DNA of 64,000 bases, from contig NZ_JNJB01000016.1 in NCBI RefSeq assembly GCF_000701505.1, forward strand, positions 61,864-125,863, in the 5' to 3' direction. Shown here piece after piece: positions 54,102-63,199 of the stretch. Source of the DNA: Dyadobacter crusticola DSM 16708. GTDB taxonomy: Bacteria; Bacteroidota; Bacteroidia; Cytophagales; Spirosomataceae. The position numbers were made by a program, and so were the translations under genes. The notes beneath the pieces are model-generated. The model worked only from the letters and a program-made list of their open reading frames with translations. It made no database searches and was not told the origin of the DNA. The stretch's first letter is position 1, and each line of letters opens with the position of its first letter.

Positions 54102-55619
54102 TCAGTTAATCCCAGCTATATCCAACGTCCCGCCAAACCTCAGCAGATCAACAATCTTATAAGAACTCGGATCATTGTTCATTACTCCGAATCTGGGCTT
54201 CCAGTCGGGTTCATTCAAAAATGAATCTTTGCTTTGTTTCAAAAGCCGGATAAATACTTCGCCTACGATTGCCCCACCAACGGGACCCAACTGATTTCCT
54301 TGATGGATCACTTCTGCTTCCTTCAACACGTAGTACCAAAGTGGTGTTTTCTTTAAAAGTAGCTTATTTGCTGACCGGAGAATTTCTACTGTGCGCTCGT
54401 GAAGCTGCACCTGGTTTGAAGTTGGATTTGCAAAAGGTGACCTTAACAGCTCTTCTTCTGTCAATGGTGTGACACCCAACTTATTTGCAACGGCATTTCC
54501 TGTACCTACTTTCAATGCGATACTTCTCGCCAGGTTCCTGGAAGACAAAGTGGCAAAAAACGAACCACCAGGCGCTGAGCCTGGTAATTGACTCATGCTA
54601 AAAGCCACCCTTGTGTCAATTTTTCGTGCCATATTATGGGCCGGAACGCCGTCAACGGTAAAGAAGCTGCGCCAGTTTATAATCCAGTCACTAGGCACCA
54701 CTCTGCCTGTAAATGTAAATGCCCAAAAGAACTCCGATTTATCGAAAACCTGGTTAAAACGATAATTATCGCGGATTTGACTATGTCCAAAGCGATATGC
54801 TGCCACTGAAAATTCAACCGGCATAAAGAATTTCTTGCTAGCGGGCATAAGCTTTGGTCCATTCAGGAGAATCTCATCCACCTTTGTTTGGCCGATGATT
54901 TTTTGAAGATAATCATGCATCAAAACCCATTGATAGTGCCGCCTCACTTCCGTTTGCGCTTTAACAAACAGCTTGTCAGGTGCCAAAGCGGGATCTTCCA
55001 GCCGGATTGCATCTACAACCGCATTATGGAATTTGATCATGCTCATATGCATCTGCGCAACAAACAAATTCTCATCGTTACGAGGATCACCTATGATTGC
55101 TTTGCCGTTGATGTTTCTCTGCAAGTCAAATGGCATAACCCGAATTGTGTTGTCCGCGCCACCTACTATCGTATCCGCGATCAGCAACTTGACGCCTTCT
55201 GCGTCATACAGGAAGGAATCTACGCCAGGTCCATCTCCGTATACGCTATCCAGTTCAAGATTTGGCGTTCTGTAATTAATCAGGGTGCGCGCATCGCGGG
55301 CGACATCGATATCTGAATCTACATCCAGGGTAATATCATGGTCAACAAATTGCCCGAAGTACGTATAGCCCGATTCAATCGTACTATTTTCAATGTCAGC
55401 TGTTGCGGAGTCTTCAAGCATATTCAACCCTAAGTCTTCCAGCAACTTCCGGTTAGCCGGAGTATAATTAAGGCTTGATCTTGAATCAAACAGATAGCCG
55501 AACCGGTCGCTTCTACTATTTTCTACAAAGGAAGGCGACAATCCGAACATCGTTCTTCGAAACCCGTGCGCCAAACGTTTTGCCTTTGCTTCCGGGACTT
55601 CTGGCTGTTTTGTGTTCAC
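54102..55619 (-). CDS. Animal-type haem peroxidase
   Basis: 505 residues, no signal peptide visible. Distal haem motif FGQFVDHDITLDVDSD (His94 and Ca-site Asp), catalytic-side GDPRNDENLFVAQMH, and proximal YRFGHSQIRDNYRF (His279) are the hallmarks of the peroxidase-cyclooxygenase (animal haem peroxidase) superfamily. It oxidises halides or organic substrates with peroxide. Bacterial members are patchily distributed. First gene of a four-gene minus-strand run (protease, broken outer-membrane protein, barrel-propeller). Promoter in the 313-bp gap shared with the TPR kinase. Confidence 0.9.
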   Translation of the reverse strand: MNTKQPEVPEAKAKRLAHGFRRTMFGLSPSFVENSRSDRFGYLFDSRSSLNYTPANRKLLEDLGLNMLEDSATADIENSTIESGYTYFGQFVDHDITLDVDSDIDVARDARTLINYRTPNLELDSVYGDGPGVDSFLYDAEGVKLLIADTIVGGADNTIRVMPFDLQRNINGKAIIGDPRNDENLFVAQMHMSMIKFHNAVVDAIRLEDPALAPDKLFVKAQTEVRRHYQWVLMHDYLQKIIGQTKVDEILLNGPKLMPASKKFFMPVEFSVAAYRFGHSQIRDNYRFNQVFDKSEFFWAFTFTGRVVPSDWIINWRSFFTVDGVPAHNMARKIDTRVAFSMSQLPGSAPGGSFFATLSSRNLARSIALKVGTGNAVANKLGVTPLTEEELLRSPFANPTSNQVQLHERTVEILRSANKLLLKKTPLWYYVLKEAEVIHQGNQLGPVGGAIVGEVFIRLLKQSKDSFLNEPDWKPRFGVMNNDPSSYKIVDLLRFGGTLDIAGIN

Positions 55620-55932
55620 GATTTATATTGTTTAAGGTGAGTAGTGATGCTTGTTAGAATGTCAGATCCAAGACAAAAGCAAGCAGAAATCAAAGCGTCC
55701 AACCGAATAACGGTAATTACTAAACGCAGGCGTCTTTGCCATTTTTCTATTTCCTAGAGCACAGAAATGCCAATTCAATTTCCCGCTTCTTGTTCACATC
55801 CGACATTTCAAAGGTCACCAGAACCAGGGACTATATAAATCCTTGATTAATACGATTTTGTATCCTAAAACTTAAGGATATTGTTTTTGTAAATAGCTGT
55901 ATACTAGTTAAGTTTACCCAAACGCCTCCTCT
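55620..55932. promoter_or_regulatory. Divergent intergenic region, peroxidase and TPR-kinase promoters
   Basis: 313 bp without a gene. It contains the palindrome at 55861-55880 and, 23 bp before it, a weaker look-alike (55839-55856). The rest is AT-rich with no further clear signal; both promoters must lie here. Confidence 0.6.
55861..55880. promoter_or_regulatory. Palindrome TATCC-N10-GGATA, predicted response-regulator site 1
   Basis: Sequence TATCCTAAAACTTAAGGATA, ending 52 bp before the kinase start, in the gap shared with the divergent peroxidase operon. Related copies precede the response regulator gene and the effector operon. Confidence 0.6.
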
Positions 55933-57894
55933 ATGAAAAAACTGCTGCTTATCCTGATCTTATGGCCGCAAACAGCCAATGCACAAACCGCCGCCATTGA
56001 CAGTCTTAAAAAGGATTTACTAACAATCAGAATTGCACCTGCCGGTTGGGTATGTGATACCCTCACATGCAGAACACTCAAAGCGCTGATGCGCGCTTAT
56101 GTGGATGTTGACATTGATTCTGCTTCCCGCTACAATGAGGCGCTGATCAGACTTAGCAAAAAACCGGGTTTGGAGGAATACCTCGTTTACGCTTACCAAT
56201 ATGCAGGCTACCTATATCAGGTGCGTGGAGATTATCATCAAAGTATCCGGTACCATTACAAGGCATTGCCACTGGCCGAGAAAATGAAGCAATACGAGAA
56301 AATGGCCGCTTCGCTGGGTTGGCTGGCGCATTCTTATGCAAGTCTTAAAGAATTTGGGAAAGCGTCAAAACTTTGCACACAGGGCTTGGCTGTACTGCGC
56401 GCACATCCCGACTCCTATATACAATCATCCATTCTGAATGTGCAGGGCGCGATTTACCGGCAGCAGGGGAATCTAAAAGCAGCACTACAGGTCAATCAGG
56501 AATTGTACAGGCTGGCGAAGCGGAACCATCACACCTGGTACGAAGCGCAGGGTTTGCATGCGATCGGCTGGGTTTACAAAGAAATGAACGCATTACCTCA
56601 GGCGCTCGACCATTTTACCCGGGCACTTGTATTGGCGAGAAAAACCGGCAGCGTCGATCTGGAAGGTAGTATTTTACTGAATATCAGCAATCTGTTTTAT
56701 AGGCAAAATCAATGGAATGAGGCCCTCGGTTATTGCAACAAAGCCCGGGCAGTCGCGCAACGTGTCGGCAATAGCAGCATTGAGGCGGAAGCTTATGAGG
56801 CGCTCTCCAAAATTTTCAAGAAAATTAAGAAGCCGGAAAAAGCGCTTGCTGCGTTCGAGCACTTTGTTTTACTAAGAGACAGTCTTCTAAAAGAAAAGAC
56901 TGCTCACCGCATCGAGACGTTACAGGCGCAGTACGACAATATCCATAAAACAAACGAACTGCAAAAGAAGCAGGCGGAACTGCTGGCCCAGCGCCGGACC
57001 CGCAATGGACTGTTTATTGGCATTGCCTCTATCTTGTTAATTGCTGGCTTATTGTTCTGGAATAACAAGCGCCTGCAAGCCAAGAACATGCTGATTAGCA
57101 AACAAAAGGTCAGGTTGGAAACCGCTAAGGCAGAGCTGGCATTCAGCAACAGCACGCTGGAAACCCGTGTGAAAATACGGACGGAGGAATTGGTTAAGGC
57201 GAATCGCGAGCTTACTACCAAGAATGAAGAAATTAAAAAAGCGCTTTTCAAAGGGCAGACTATTGAACGGAAACGCGTTGCAATCGAATTACACGATAAT
57301 CTGAGCAGCCTGCTAAGTGCCGTCAACATGAGTATTCAACACATTAATCCCTCGCATTTATCTGAAACGGAACAATCCGTTTACCAAAACGTAAAGTACC
57401 TGGTGCATAATGCGTATGTGGAGGTACGTAACATTTCACATAATATCCTTCCGGCTGAGTTGGAGAAAGAAGGGTTGGTACGAACATTGGCTGCGCTGGT
57501 CGGCAAATTTAACCAGAATTCGCCATTGCAGTTCTCGCTGAGCATCGCAGGCATGGAGCAGCGGCTGCCTGTTGAGATAGAATTTAATGCTTACAGCATT
57601 ATATTGGAGCTTATCAACAACGTGATCAAACATGCGAAAGCTTCGTTCGCCGGGATCAGTATACGCCGGACTGAATATGGCGTGGATATTGCGGTTACCG
57701 ACGACGGCATTGGTCTTGGTGAGAATCAGGTGAAGCGCGGTGTGGGGCTTCAAAACATTCACACGAGGTTGGAGTCGCTCGGCGGGACGCTGGACATTAC
57801 ACTTCCACCGGGATCAGGCACGCGGGTAGCTATTAAGATTCCCATCGAATCGGATTGTTTCGACGGGAATTTTTCTCCCAGCTTATCCACTTAG
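55933..57894 (+). CDS. TPR-containing sensor histidine kinase
   Basis: 653 residues. Signal peptide (to about NAQTA), TPR repeats at about 85-320 (ALPLAEKMKQYEKMAASLGW, LAARNH... type helices), one transmembrane helix at 357-377 (GLFIGIASILLIAGLLFW), coiled-coil, then HisKA_3: ERKRVAIELHDNLSSLLSAV with phospho-acceptor His454, and a HATPase end VDIAVTDDGIGLGENQVKRG. This is the sensor of a NarL-type two-component system; its partner lies 565 bp downstream. The periplasmic TPR domain probably senses a protein or peptide. Confidence 0.94.
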   Translation: MKKLLLILILWPQTANAQTAAIDSLKKDLLTIRIAPAGWVCDTLTCRTLKALMRAYVDVDIDSASRYNEALIRLSKKPGLEEYLVYAYQYAGYLYQVRGDYHQSIRYHYKALPLAEKMKQYEKMAASLGWLAHSYASLKEFGKASKLCTQGLAVLRAHPDSYIQSSILNVQGAIYRQQGNLKAALQVNQELYRLAKRNHHTWYEAQGLHAIGWVYKEMNALPQALDHFTRALVLARKTGSVDLEGSILLNISNLFYRQNQWNEALGYCNKARAVAQRVGNSSIEAEAYEALSKIFKKIKKPEKALAAFEHFVLLRDSLLKEKTAHRIETLQAQYDNIHKTNELQKKQAELLAQRRTRNGLFIGIASILLIAGLLFWNNKRLQAKNMLISKQKVRLETAKAELAFSNSTLETRVKIRTEELVKANRELTTKNEEIKKALFKGQTIERKRVAIELHDNLSSLLSAVNMSIQHINPSHLSETEQSVYQNVKYLVHNAYVEVRNISHNILPAELEKEGLVRTLAALVGKFNQNSPLQFSLSIAGMEQRLPVEIEFNAYSIILELINNVIKHAKASFAGISIRRTEYGVDIAVTDDGIGLGENQVKRGVGLQNIHTRLESLGGTLDITLPPGSGTRVAIKIPIESDCFDGNFSPSLST

Positions 57895-58271
57895 GGAGGC
57901 GGGCCGGTCGGGTTCATCTTGTCCATGGTATCAGGTGCAGGCAGCTCGGCACTTGCCCAGGTAAGCTGCGGTGTAATAATATTCCAAAGCGGCTGGTACC
58001 GCTTGAAGTCTTCCTCATTGAACTGCGCATACATATCAATATTCAGAAATTTGATCGGCGGGTTCACGGGTGGCGGTATCTGCGACGGACTTTCCTGTGA
58101 AGGCGGAACGGTGCCTTGTTCTTTTCCCGGAATAAACGAGAAAAAAATAGGCTCAATGCCCGGATAGGCATTGCCTTTTTTATCACACATAATAAGAGTT
58201 AGCCGGCCATCAACGGCCACACCAATGTGCGCGAAACCTTTCAGACGAACATACTTGACTGGGTAAGACAT
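57891..58271 (-). CDS. Hypothetical Pro-rich protein
   Basis: 126 residues, no signal peptide. The N-terminal strand region (VKYVRLKGFAHIGVAVDG) is followed by a Pro-rich segment (PPSQESPSQIPPPVNPP) and a tail ending GPPP. It overlaps the kinase stop by 4 bp on the opposite strand and sits inside the two-component locus. No family recognised. A promoter must lie in 58272-58459 with that of the regulator. Confidence 0.55.
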   Translation of the reverse strand: MSYPVKYVRLKGFAHIGVAVDGRLTLIMCDKKGNAYPGIEPIFFSFIPGKEQGTVPPSQESPSQIPPPVNPPIKFLNIDMYAQFNEEDFKRYQPLWNIITPQLTWASAELPAPDTMDKMNPTGPPP

Positions 58272-58359
58272 GAATTTAAATTGTAGTTAAAAGTTGAAGG
58301 TTGACTGCAAAATTGGGCGATTAATATACCGGCAAAAATCCCCGGTTCTCATGATTTTA

Positions 58360-58379
58360 CATCCTATAATTTCAGGATT
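58360..58379. promoter_or_regulatory. Palindrome CATCC-N10-GGATT, predicted response-regulator site 2
   Basis: Core ATCCTATAATTTCAGGAT (58361-58378) matches site 1 in both arms and in the AxTT centre. It lies 80 bp before the response-regulator start and is shared with the divergent Pro-rich gene. Confidence 0.55.
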
Positions 58380-58459
58380 TTTATAAACAGGTTTTAGTTA
58401 TATCGTAGAGAGATTTAGCCGTTTCTCTGCTTTAAACAGAGATTTCAAACCCGAACGTT

Positions 58460-59101
58460 ATGCGAATTTTAATTGCCGAAGATCACAGGATTTTACTGGA
58501 TAGTCTTGCTATGCTATTATCAAGCATGAAAGATGTTGAGGTGGTTTCAAAACATACAAACGGAAGACAAATTTTAGCGGCACTGGAAAGAGATCCTGAA
58601 ATCGACCTTGTGGTTTCCGATGTTCAAATGCCATTAATGGGCGGTCTTGAATTGACCCTGAAATTGCGTGATCAATTTCCAAACGTTAAGATCTGTTTAC
58701 TCACGGTCGCAGACAAGCCTGAATCCATTAAAGAAGCGATCCGCGCGGGTGCCGATGGCTACATATTGAAAAGTGCCGATCGAAACGAATTGGAAATGGC
58801 CATGAACCTGATCTGCAACGGAACGAAGTACTACTGTGCAGAAGTACTGACGGTACTCGCCAAAGACGATTCGCCAGACCCCTTAGCTACCGGAGACAAG
58901 CCGCAAAGCATCGCCATTACCAAACGTGAACTGGAAGTATTAAGATTAATCGCACAGGAATATTCCGGGACTGAAATCGCCGAAAAGCTATTCATCGGCG
59001 CAAGTACCGTAGAAACCCACCGCAAGCACCTGATGCAAAAGCTCGGCGTGCAGTCTACCATCGGTTTGGTTAAATACGCATTGAAGTTCCAGATCATTTA
59101 A
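58460..59101 (+). CDS. NarL/LuxR-type response regulator
   Basis: 213 residues. Receiver domain with AEDHR acidic pocket (Glu7/Asp8), phospho-acceptor Asp54 in VVSDVQMPL, and Lys105 in GYILKSADR. The C-terminal HTH is LuxR type: ITKRELEVLRLIAQEYSGTE, IAEKLFIGASTVETHRKHLM. Partner of the TPR kinase; preceded by the same palindrome as the kinase and the downstream operon, so it is probably autoregulated and the main regulator of this locus. Confidence 0.95.
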   Translation: MRILIAEDHRILLDSLAMLLSSMKDVEVVSKHTNGRQILAALERDPEIDLVVSDVQMPLMGGLELTLKLRDQFPNVKICLLTVADKPESIKEAIRAGADGYILKSADRNELEMAMNLICNGTKYYCAEVLTVLAKDDSPDPLATGDKPQSIAITKRELEVLRLIAQEYSGTEIAEKLFIGASTVETHRKHLMQKLGVQSTIGLVKYALKFQII

Positions 59102-59210
59102 TATCTCCCATCCTCGCAGAACGCTGCGCCTATTTTCTTGTCGCAACAAATCCTCCCGCAACCGCACCGGCTGCGCATTATCTTGTGTATTCCTGGTTGC
59201 CCCATTTGAA

Positions 59211-59230
59211 TATCCCCTGATTTGAGGATA
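59211..59230. promoter_or_regulatory. Palindrome TATCC-N10-GGATA, predicted response-regulator site 3
   Basis: Sequence TATCCCCTGATTTGAGGATA, 133 bp before the small gene that starts the barrel/amidohydrolase operon. Shares both arms and the ATTT centre with sites 1 and 2. Confidence 0.6.
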
Positions 59231-59363
59231 TAAAATCACCATAATCAAGTATTTATTGCGGCTAGGAGAGTCCCGAATTTTGACATGTCGAAAGGAAGAG
59301 GCGAATGAATGTTTAGAGTATCTCACTGCAAACCCTATCCAGTAATTATAACCCAATTTTCGT

Positions 59364-59684
59364 ATGAGCAAAGTCAATTTTACTTACGACGCGACTGTCA
59401 CCGGCGCTTTCCAGTCATTACGATTTTATGCGGGTAAAGAACATATCGAAGACAATAATGGAATCATTCACTTTCGAGGAGAAATCGAGGAAGGGCACAC
59501 AATGGTTATTACTTTCCGATTTGTGGCACCAGTAGGTACAAACTTCGATATTAATTATTCCTGCACCGACAATGATACTACCGACACTTATGAAGATCCG
59601 GACAAACCTTCGGTACATTCTACGAGCGTCACTTCGGGAGGTTTTTTAGATGAAGTATTTAACATTTCAATGGATAGACAATGA
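59364..59684 (+). CDS. Small hypothetical protein of the two-component locus
   Basis: 106 residues, no signal peptide. Beta-rich with aromatic and acidic residues (FTYDATVTGAFQSLRFYAG, VITFRFVAPVGTNFDINY, CTDNDTTDTYEDPD). Looks like a small Ig-like or beta-sandwich domain, but I recognise no family. First gene of the operon; its stop overlaps the start of the barrel gene by 4 bp (ATGA), so the two are translationally coupled. Confidence 0.65.
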   Translation: MSKVNFTYDATVTGAFQSLRFYAGKEHIEDNNGIIHFRGEIEEGHTMVITFRFVAPVGTNFDINYSCTDNDTTDTYEDPDKPSVHSTSVTSGGFLDEVFNISMDRQ

Positions 59685-60775
59685 GATATACGGCTATCGT
59701 CGCGGTAATTGCGTCCCTGCTCGCAATTGACACAGTTAAAGCACAAGACTTCTTTGAAGACTTACAAGGAGAGTCTACCCCTGTCTTGGGTGGTGCAAAC
59801 AACGGCGCACTGCTTTCAGCGCGCGCGAACATTGGAGACAACAGTCTCAAACTAAACCTCTTTAAAATTTTTCAGCTTAAAAAGCCTGGGCAGGCGACTC
59901 CGCCAATCACACCTCCAAGCATTAGTATACCCGGAGGAGTTGGCGCACCGCAAAACCCTTACAATGAGACAAGTCATGGTTTTGGCCTAAGTTTCAAGGT
60001 AAAAACAGAAGATGGGCTCGGAAGTGTATTCACTTCTTCCAAATTCGCATCAGGGTTTAGTGGAGGTGGATACTATGCATTGCGTAGAGTTTTTGCAGAT
60101 CCAATCAATCAACGGGGTTCGTTTAAATACACGATCTTGTCAGGTTTATACACAAGAAGCCAATTCCGCTTCTACCGGCCTCAAAACTCTTTCGATACCC
60201 GCCTGTCAGACTTTCGGCCGTTCGACGGGTTTACATTCGGCCTCTCCACTTTTGGATATTCAACCCTTGCCCGCGATGCGACAAGCGGCCAGATTTTCGG
60301 CGGATCGCTTACATTCACCAAAACCAACAACTACTCCGCTTTGAGTAAGGTCGAAGTTAAAAGGCTTAGCAATACGCCCTACGGTACACCAGCTGACTCA
60401 ATTCAGTCCGTAACATTGGTCGACGATAATGGGGCAACATATGCGGAGGATACGCCTGATGATGAATATGAAGAAAGTTTCAAGCTAAGGCTTCGCGGCA
60501 ACTATGCCTACATTCCGGGTGCATTGGACAGCAGAGTGGCCCTTATTTTTTCCCCAACACTCAACTACGGTTTCACACAGAACCAGGTTACCGCTGATCT
60601 TAATATTGGCCTCCACTTGCTGAAAAAAGGACAACCAACCATCAGTCTCGCCGGAATATTCTTTGAGTTCAGCGACATTGGAAATACCGCGGATGATTCC
60701 GATCCATTCCTGAAACGAAGCTTTGCCATTGGTGTAATGGTTGGACTAAATGTCCTAAGCAATACGATCAAATAG
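59681..60775 (+). CDS. Outer-membrane barrel protein of the locus
   Basis: 364 residues with a signal peptide (MRYTAIVAVIASLLAIDTVKA). A Pro-rich linker (TPPITPPSISIP) follows, then amphipathic strands: FGLSFKVKTEDGLGSVFTSS, YYALRRVF, FTFGLSTFGYSTL, LRLRGNYAYIPGALDSRVAL, IGLHLLKKGQPTISLAGIFF. Ends VMVGLNVLS. A probable outer-membrane barrel without plug. Its role with the small coupled protein is unknown. Confidence 0.7.
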   Translation: MRYTAIVAVIASLLAIDTVKAQDFFEDLQGESTPVLGGANNGALLSARANIGDNSLKLNLFKIFQLKKPGQATPPITPPSISIPGGVGAPQNPYNETSHGFGLSFKVKTEDGLGSVFTSSKFASGFSGGGYYALRRVFADPINQRGSFKYTILSGLYTRSQFRFYRPQNSFDTRLSDFRPFDGFTFGLSTFGYSTLARDATSGQIFGGSLTFTKTNNYSALSKVEVKRLSNTPYGTPADSIQSVTLVDDNGATYAEDTPDDEYEESFKLRLRGNYAYIPGALDSRVALIFSPTLNYGFTQNQVTADLNIGLHLLKKGQPTISLAGIFFEFSDIGNTADDSDPFLKRSFAIGVMVGLNVLSNTIK

Positions 60776-60831
60776 CGCATATCAGCATCTCTTTATTTCA
60801 GCTGGTAATGCTACTCTAAACCTCTTATATC

Positions 60832-61923
60832 ATGATCCTCCCAGACATTCCTATTCTCACTACCGCGTTGGCTATTGTCGTCAGCTGGGCGTTGTTTGCA
60901 TTGTTTTGTAGTTACATTCTGGAAGCAATGATCCAGATCATCGCCGAGCGTGGAAAGTTTATGAAGGATTATCTTTATAAACAGTTGATGGACAATGTCA
61001 ACGGGATCAACTGGGCCGACCGGATTTATTCTCACGGAACTGTTGATCTGCTGAGCCGCGATGCAAAAAAACCTTCCAATGAAATTTCCCCCAAACTATT
61101 TGCTGAAACGCTCATTGAGGTGGTTGGAAGTTCGCTTATTGTTCAAAGCCAGATAAGTAACCTTCATGCAAATGGCGTAATTGTCGGTTATCAATCAGCA
61201 CTTTTGAAAAATTTCAAATACGCTACGCTTGTTTTAAAGCAGAGTGATCTTGTTTCACTTTTCAGACAGGCTATGAATTACGCCGAATTAAAGTCTGCAA
61301 CCGGTCCGGGCGGCGCAATCAACGAAGTGGAGCTGCACAACTATCTGGTCGAATACCTCGAAAAATGGTTTGGCGAATTCACCCAAAGGCTTACCTTATG
61401 GTACAAGAAACTCACGCGGCAAAGGCTGTTCCTTCTGGGTGCACTTGTTGCTCTGGTTATTAATGTTGATAGTATTGAGCTCTTTAAATTTTATGAAAAT
61501 AATCCGCGCGCAGCTGCCGAAGTAGTTCGCTTTTATAAGGAGCATCCAGACTTTTATGACGATTCAATTTCATCCGCCCAACTCCAATCAACGATCGCAT
61601 CAGTTCCACTGACTAAGGCACAGACGAACATGCTTCAAAGTAGATTGACAGCATTACTACAATTGGAATCCACCCCAGCTCAGACCCGTCTTAAGGGCGA
61701 GCTTAGACAACTGATTAGAGAAACCAAACTACCCATTGGTCTGCAATACAATCTCTTCCAAGACAAATCAAATCCTCAACAAACGGAGGGATTTTGGAGA
61801 GATGTGCTGATTAAATTAATGGGCATCCTGATCTCAGGATTTGCCGCGAGTTTTGGCGCCCCATTCTGGTTCGACCTTTTGAAAAAAGCAACTAAACCTA
61901 AGCCCGACAATGCAGTTCTATAA
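60832..61923 (+). CDS. Hypothetical membrane protein of the locus
   Basis: 363 residues. Transmembrane helices at 10-28 (LTTALAIVVSWALFALFCSYIL is part of this), around 200-215 (FLLGALVALVINVDSIELF) and at the C-terminus (GILISGFAASFGAPFWFDLL). The terminal GAPFWFDLL motif is typical of a widespread family of inner-membrane proteins of unknown function found near defence- and peptidase-like genes. The middle part is helical and soluble. It overlaps the amidohydrolase start by 14 bp, so expression is coupled. Confidence 0.75.
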   Translation: MILPDIPILTTALAIVVSWALFALFCSYILEAMIQIIAERGKFMKDYLYKQLMDNVNGINWADRIYSHGTVDLLSRDAKKPSNEISPKLFAETLIEVVGSSLIVQSQISNLHANGVIVGYQSALLKNFKYATLVLKQSDLVSLFRQAMNYAELKSATGPGGAINEVELHNYLVEYLEKWFGEFTQRLTLWYKKLTRQRLFLLGALVALVINVDSIELFKFYENNPRAAAEVVRFYKEHPDFYDDSISSAQLQSTIASVPLTKAQTNMLQSRLTALLQLESTPAQTRLKGELRQLIRETKLPIGLQYNLFQDKSNPQQTEGFWRDVLIKLMGILISGFAASFGAPFWFDLLKKATKPKPDNAVL

Positions 61924-63199
61924 TGTACACAGCCACATTTTCAATATCCGGAATGCGCCGAGGAATTTTCTTAACATGTTTTTGCCTGATTTAGCTGCAT
62001 GGCTGGTAGATAAGTTAACAAACACCTTGGTTTTTTCGGCCCTATTTCAGTTTCTCTTATCGAAGCTGGGCGGTAACCTCGGTAAGCGTTATGCAAGTTT
62101 TTTACAGGTTGGCAAAAGCCGGAATCAGCGGGAAATATTTGAATTGCTGAGAAAACAATATGACGATGATCCTAATATCAAAATCGTCGCACTTACCATG
62201 TACATGGAGCATTGCGGCGCGGGACCGTCACAAACTGGCTATGAAGGGCAGCTGGAAGGCATTATTGAAGTCAAAAAAGAAAATCCTGACAACCTGCTGG
62301 TCTTTATGGGCATTGATCCGCGATGGAAAGGTACCGGTAGAGAATTGAAAGAGACCGTAGAACGGTATTTTGACACAAAAGTACAGGTAAGCGGCGGAAG
62401 GTCGGTTTATCCATTCGTAGGCCTGAAAATTTACCCAAGTCTTGGATTCTATGCTTTTGACGAGAAGCTAAAAGAAACATTTGAGTGGGCTGCGCAAAAC
62501 GGTGTGCCGGTTCTGAGCCATTGCAGCTATCTGGGCGGGATTTACAATAACGACACGGCGTTTGTCAATGCAAGCCTGAACCCGTTCGATGTTTACTCCG
62601 GGCAGCGCTATTCTGAAAATTTTGGGCAAGGCACACCGCCTCCAACTCCTGATAATTCAGTGAATCGCCTTAAATGGATTTTAGGTCAAAATGATAACAA
62701 TCGCAATCTGAATACCTGCTCCTACTTTCTGGAACCGGCCAGTTTTGATTCGCTTCTTGACTACTTTAATAAGAAAGGCACGCCATTAAAGATCTGCTTT
62801 GCGCATTTTGGGGGAGATAACCACGTGCTGGATGAAGCCAATGGAATTACTCCCAAAGAGCTCTTCGGCATGAAGCAGGAAAACTGGTGTTCACAGATTC
62901 AGGGACTTATCCAAAAATACCCCGGTGTCTATACGGATGTTTCTTTTACCGTCGGAAACCCAAAAACACATCCGATATTCTTTAAATATTTAGAAGACCT
63001 AATACTACAAAAACGAATGCTGTTCGGGACGGATTTCTTCATGACAGAGCGCCTACTACCTGAAAAAGATGATTATGCAACATTCAAAAAAGCTGCTTTG
63101 CAAAAGACTTTTGACAACAAAAATGCGTGGGAGATCATGGCTTCGGAAAATACCGAGTCGTTTTTGGAAAGCAAGTACTATTCCCTAACTCCAAACTAA
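61910..63199 (+). CDS. Amidohydrolase-related TIM-barrel protein
   Basis: 429 residues, no signal peptide. Starts with VHSHIFN (the HxH metal motif), then a short hydrophobic insertion (LAAWLVDKLTNTLVFSALFQFL), FVGLKIYPSLGFYAFDE, VPVLSHCSYLGG (metal His), FAHFGGD and MLFGTDFFMTE with the terminal Asp. These fit the Amidohydro_2-type superfamily (metal-dependent hydrolases or decarboxylases). Overlaps the preceding membrane-protein gene by 14 bp; the two probably act together at the inner membrane. Substrate unknown. Confidence 0.8.
   Translation: MQFYNVHSHIFNIRNAPRNFLNMFLPDLAAWLVDKLTNTLVFSALFQFLLSKLGGNLGKRYASFLQVGKSRNQREIFELLRKQYDDDPNIKIVALTMYMEHCGAGPSQTGYEGQLEGIIEVKKENPDNLLVFMGIDPRWKGTGRELKETVERYFDTKVQVSGGRSVYPFVGLKIYPSLGFYAFDEKLKETFEWAAQNGVPVLSHCSYLGGIYNNDTAFVNASLNPFDVYSGQRYSENFGQGTPPPTPDNSVNRLKWILGQNDNNRNLNTCSYFLEPASFDSLLDYFNKKGTPLKICFAHFGGDNHVLDEANGITPKELFGMKQENWCSQIQGLIQKYPGVYTDVSFTVGNPKTHPIFFKYLEDLILQKRMLFGTDFFMTERLLPEKDDYATFKKAALQKTFDNKNAWEIMASENTESFLESKYYSLTPN

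Noticed and set aside
55839..55856. Second palindrome copy beside response-regulator site 1
   Set aside because: Only ATCCT and GAT match the consensus; kept as a remark, not as a site.
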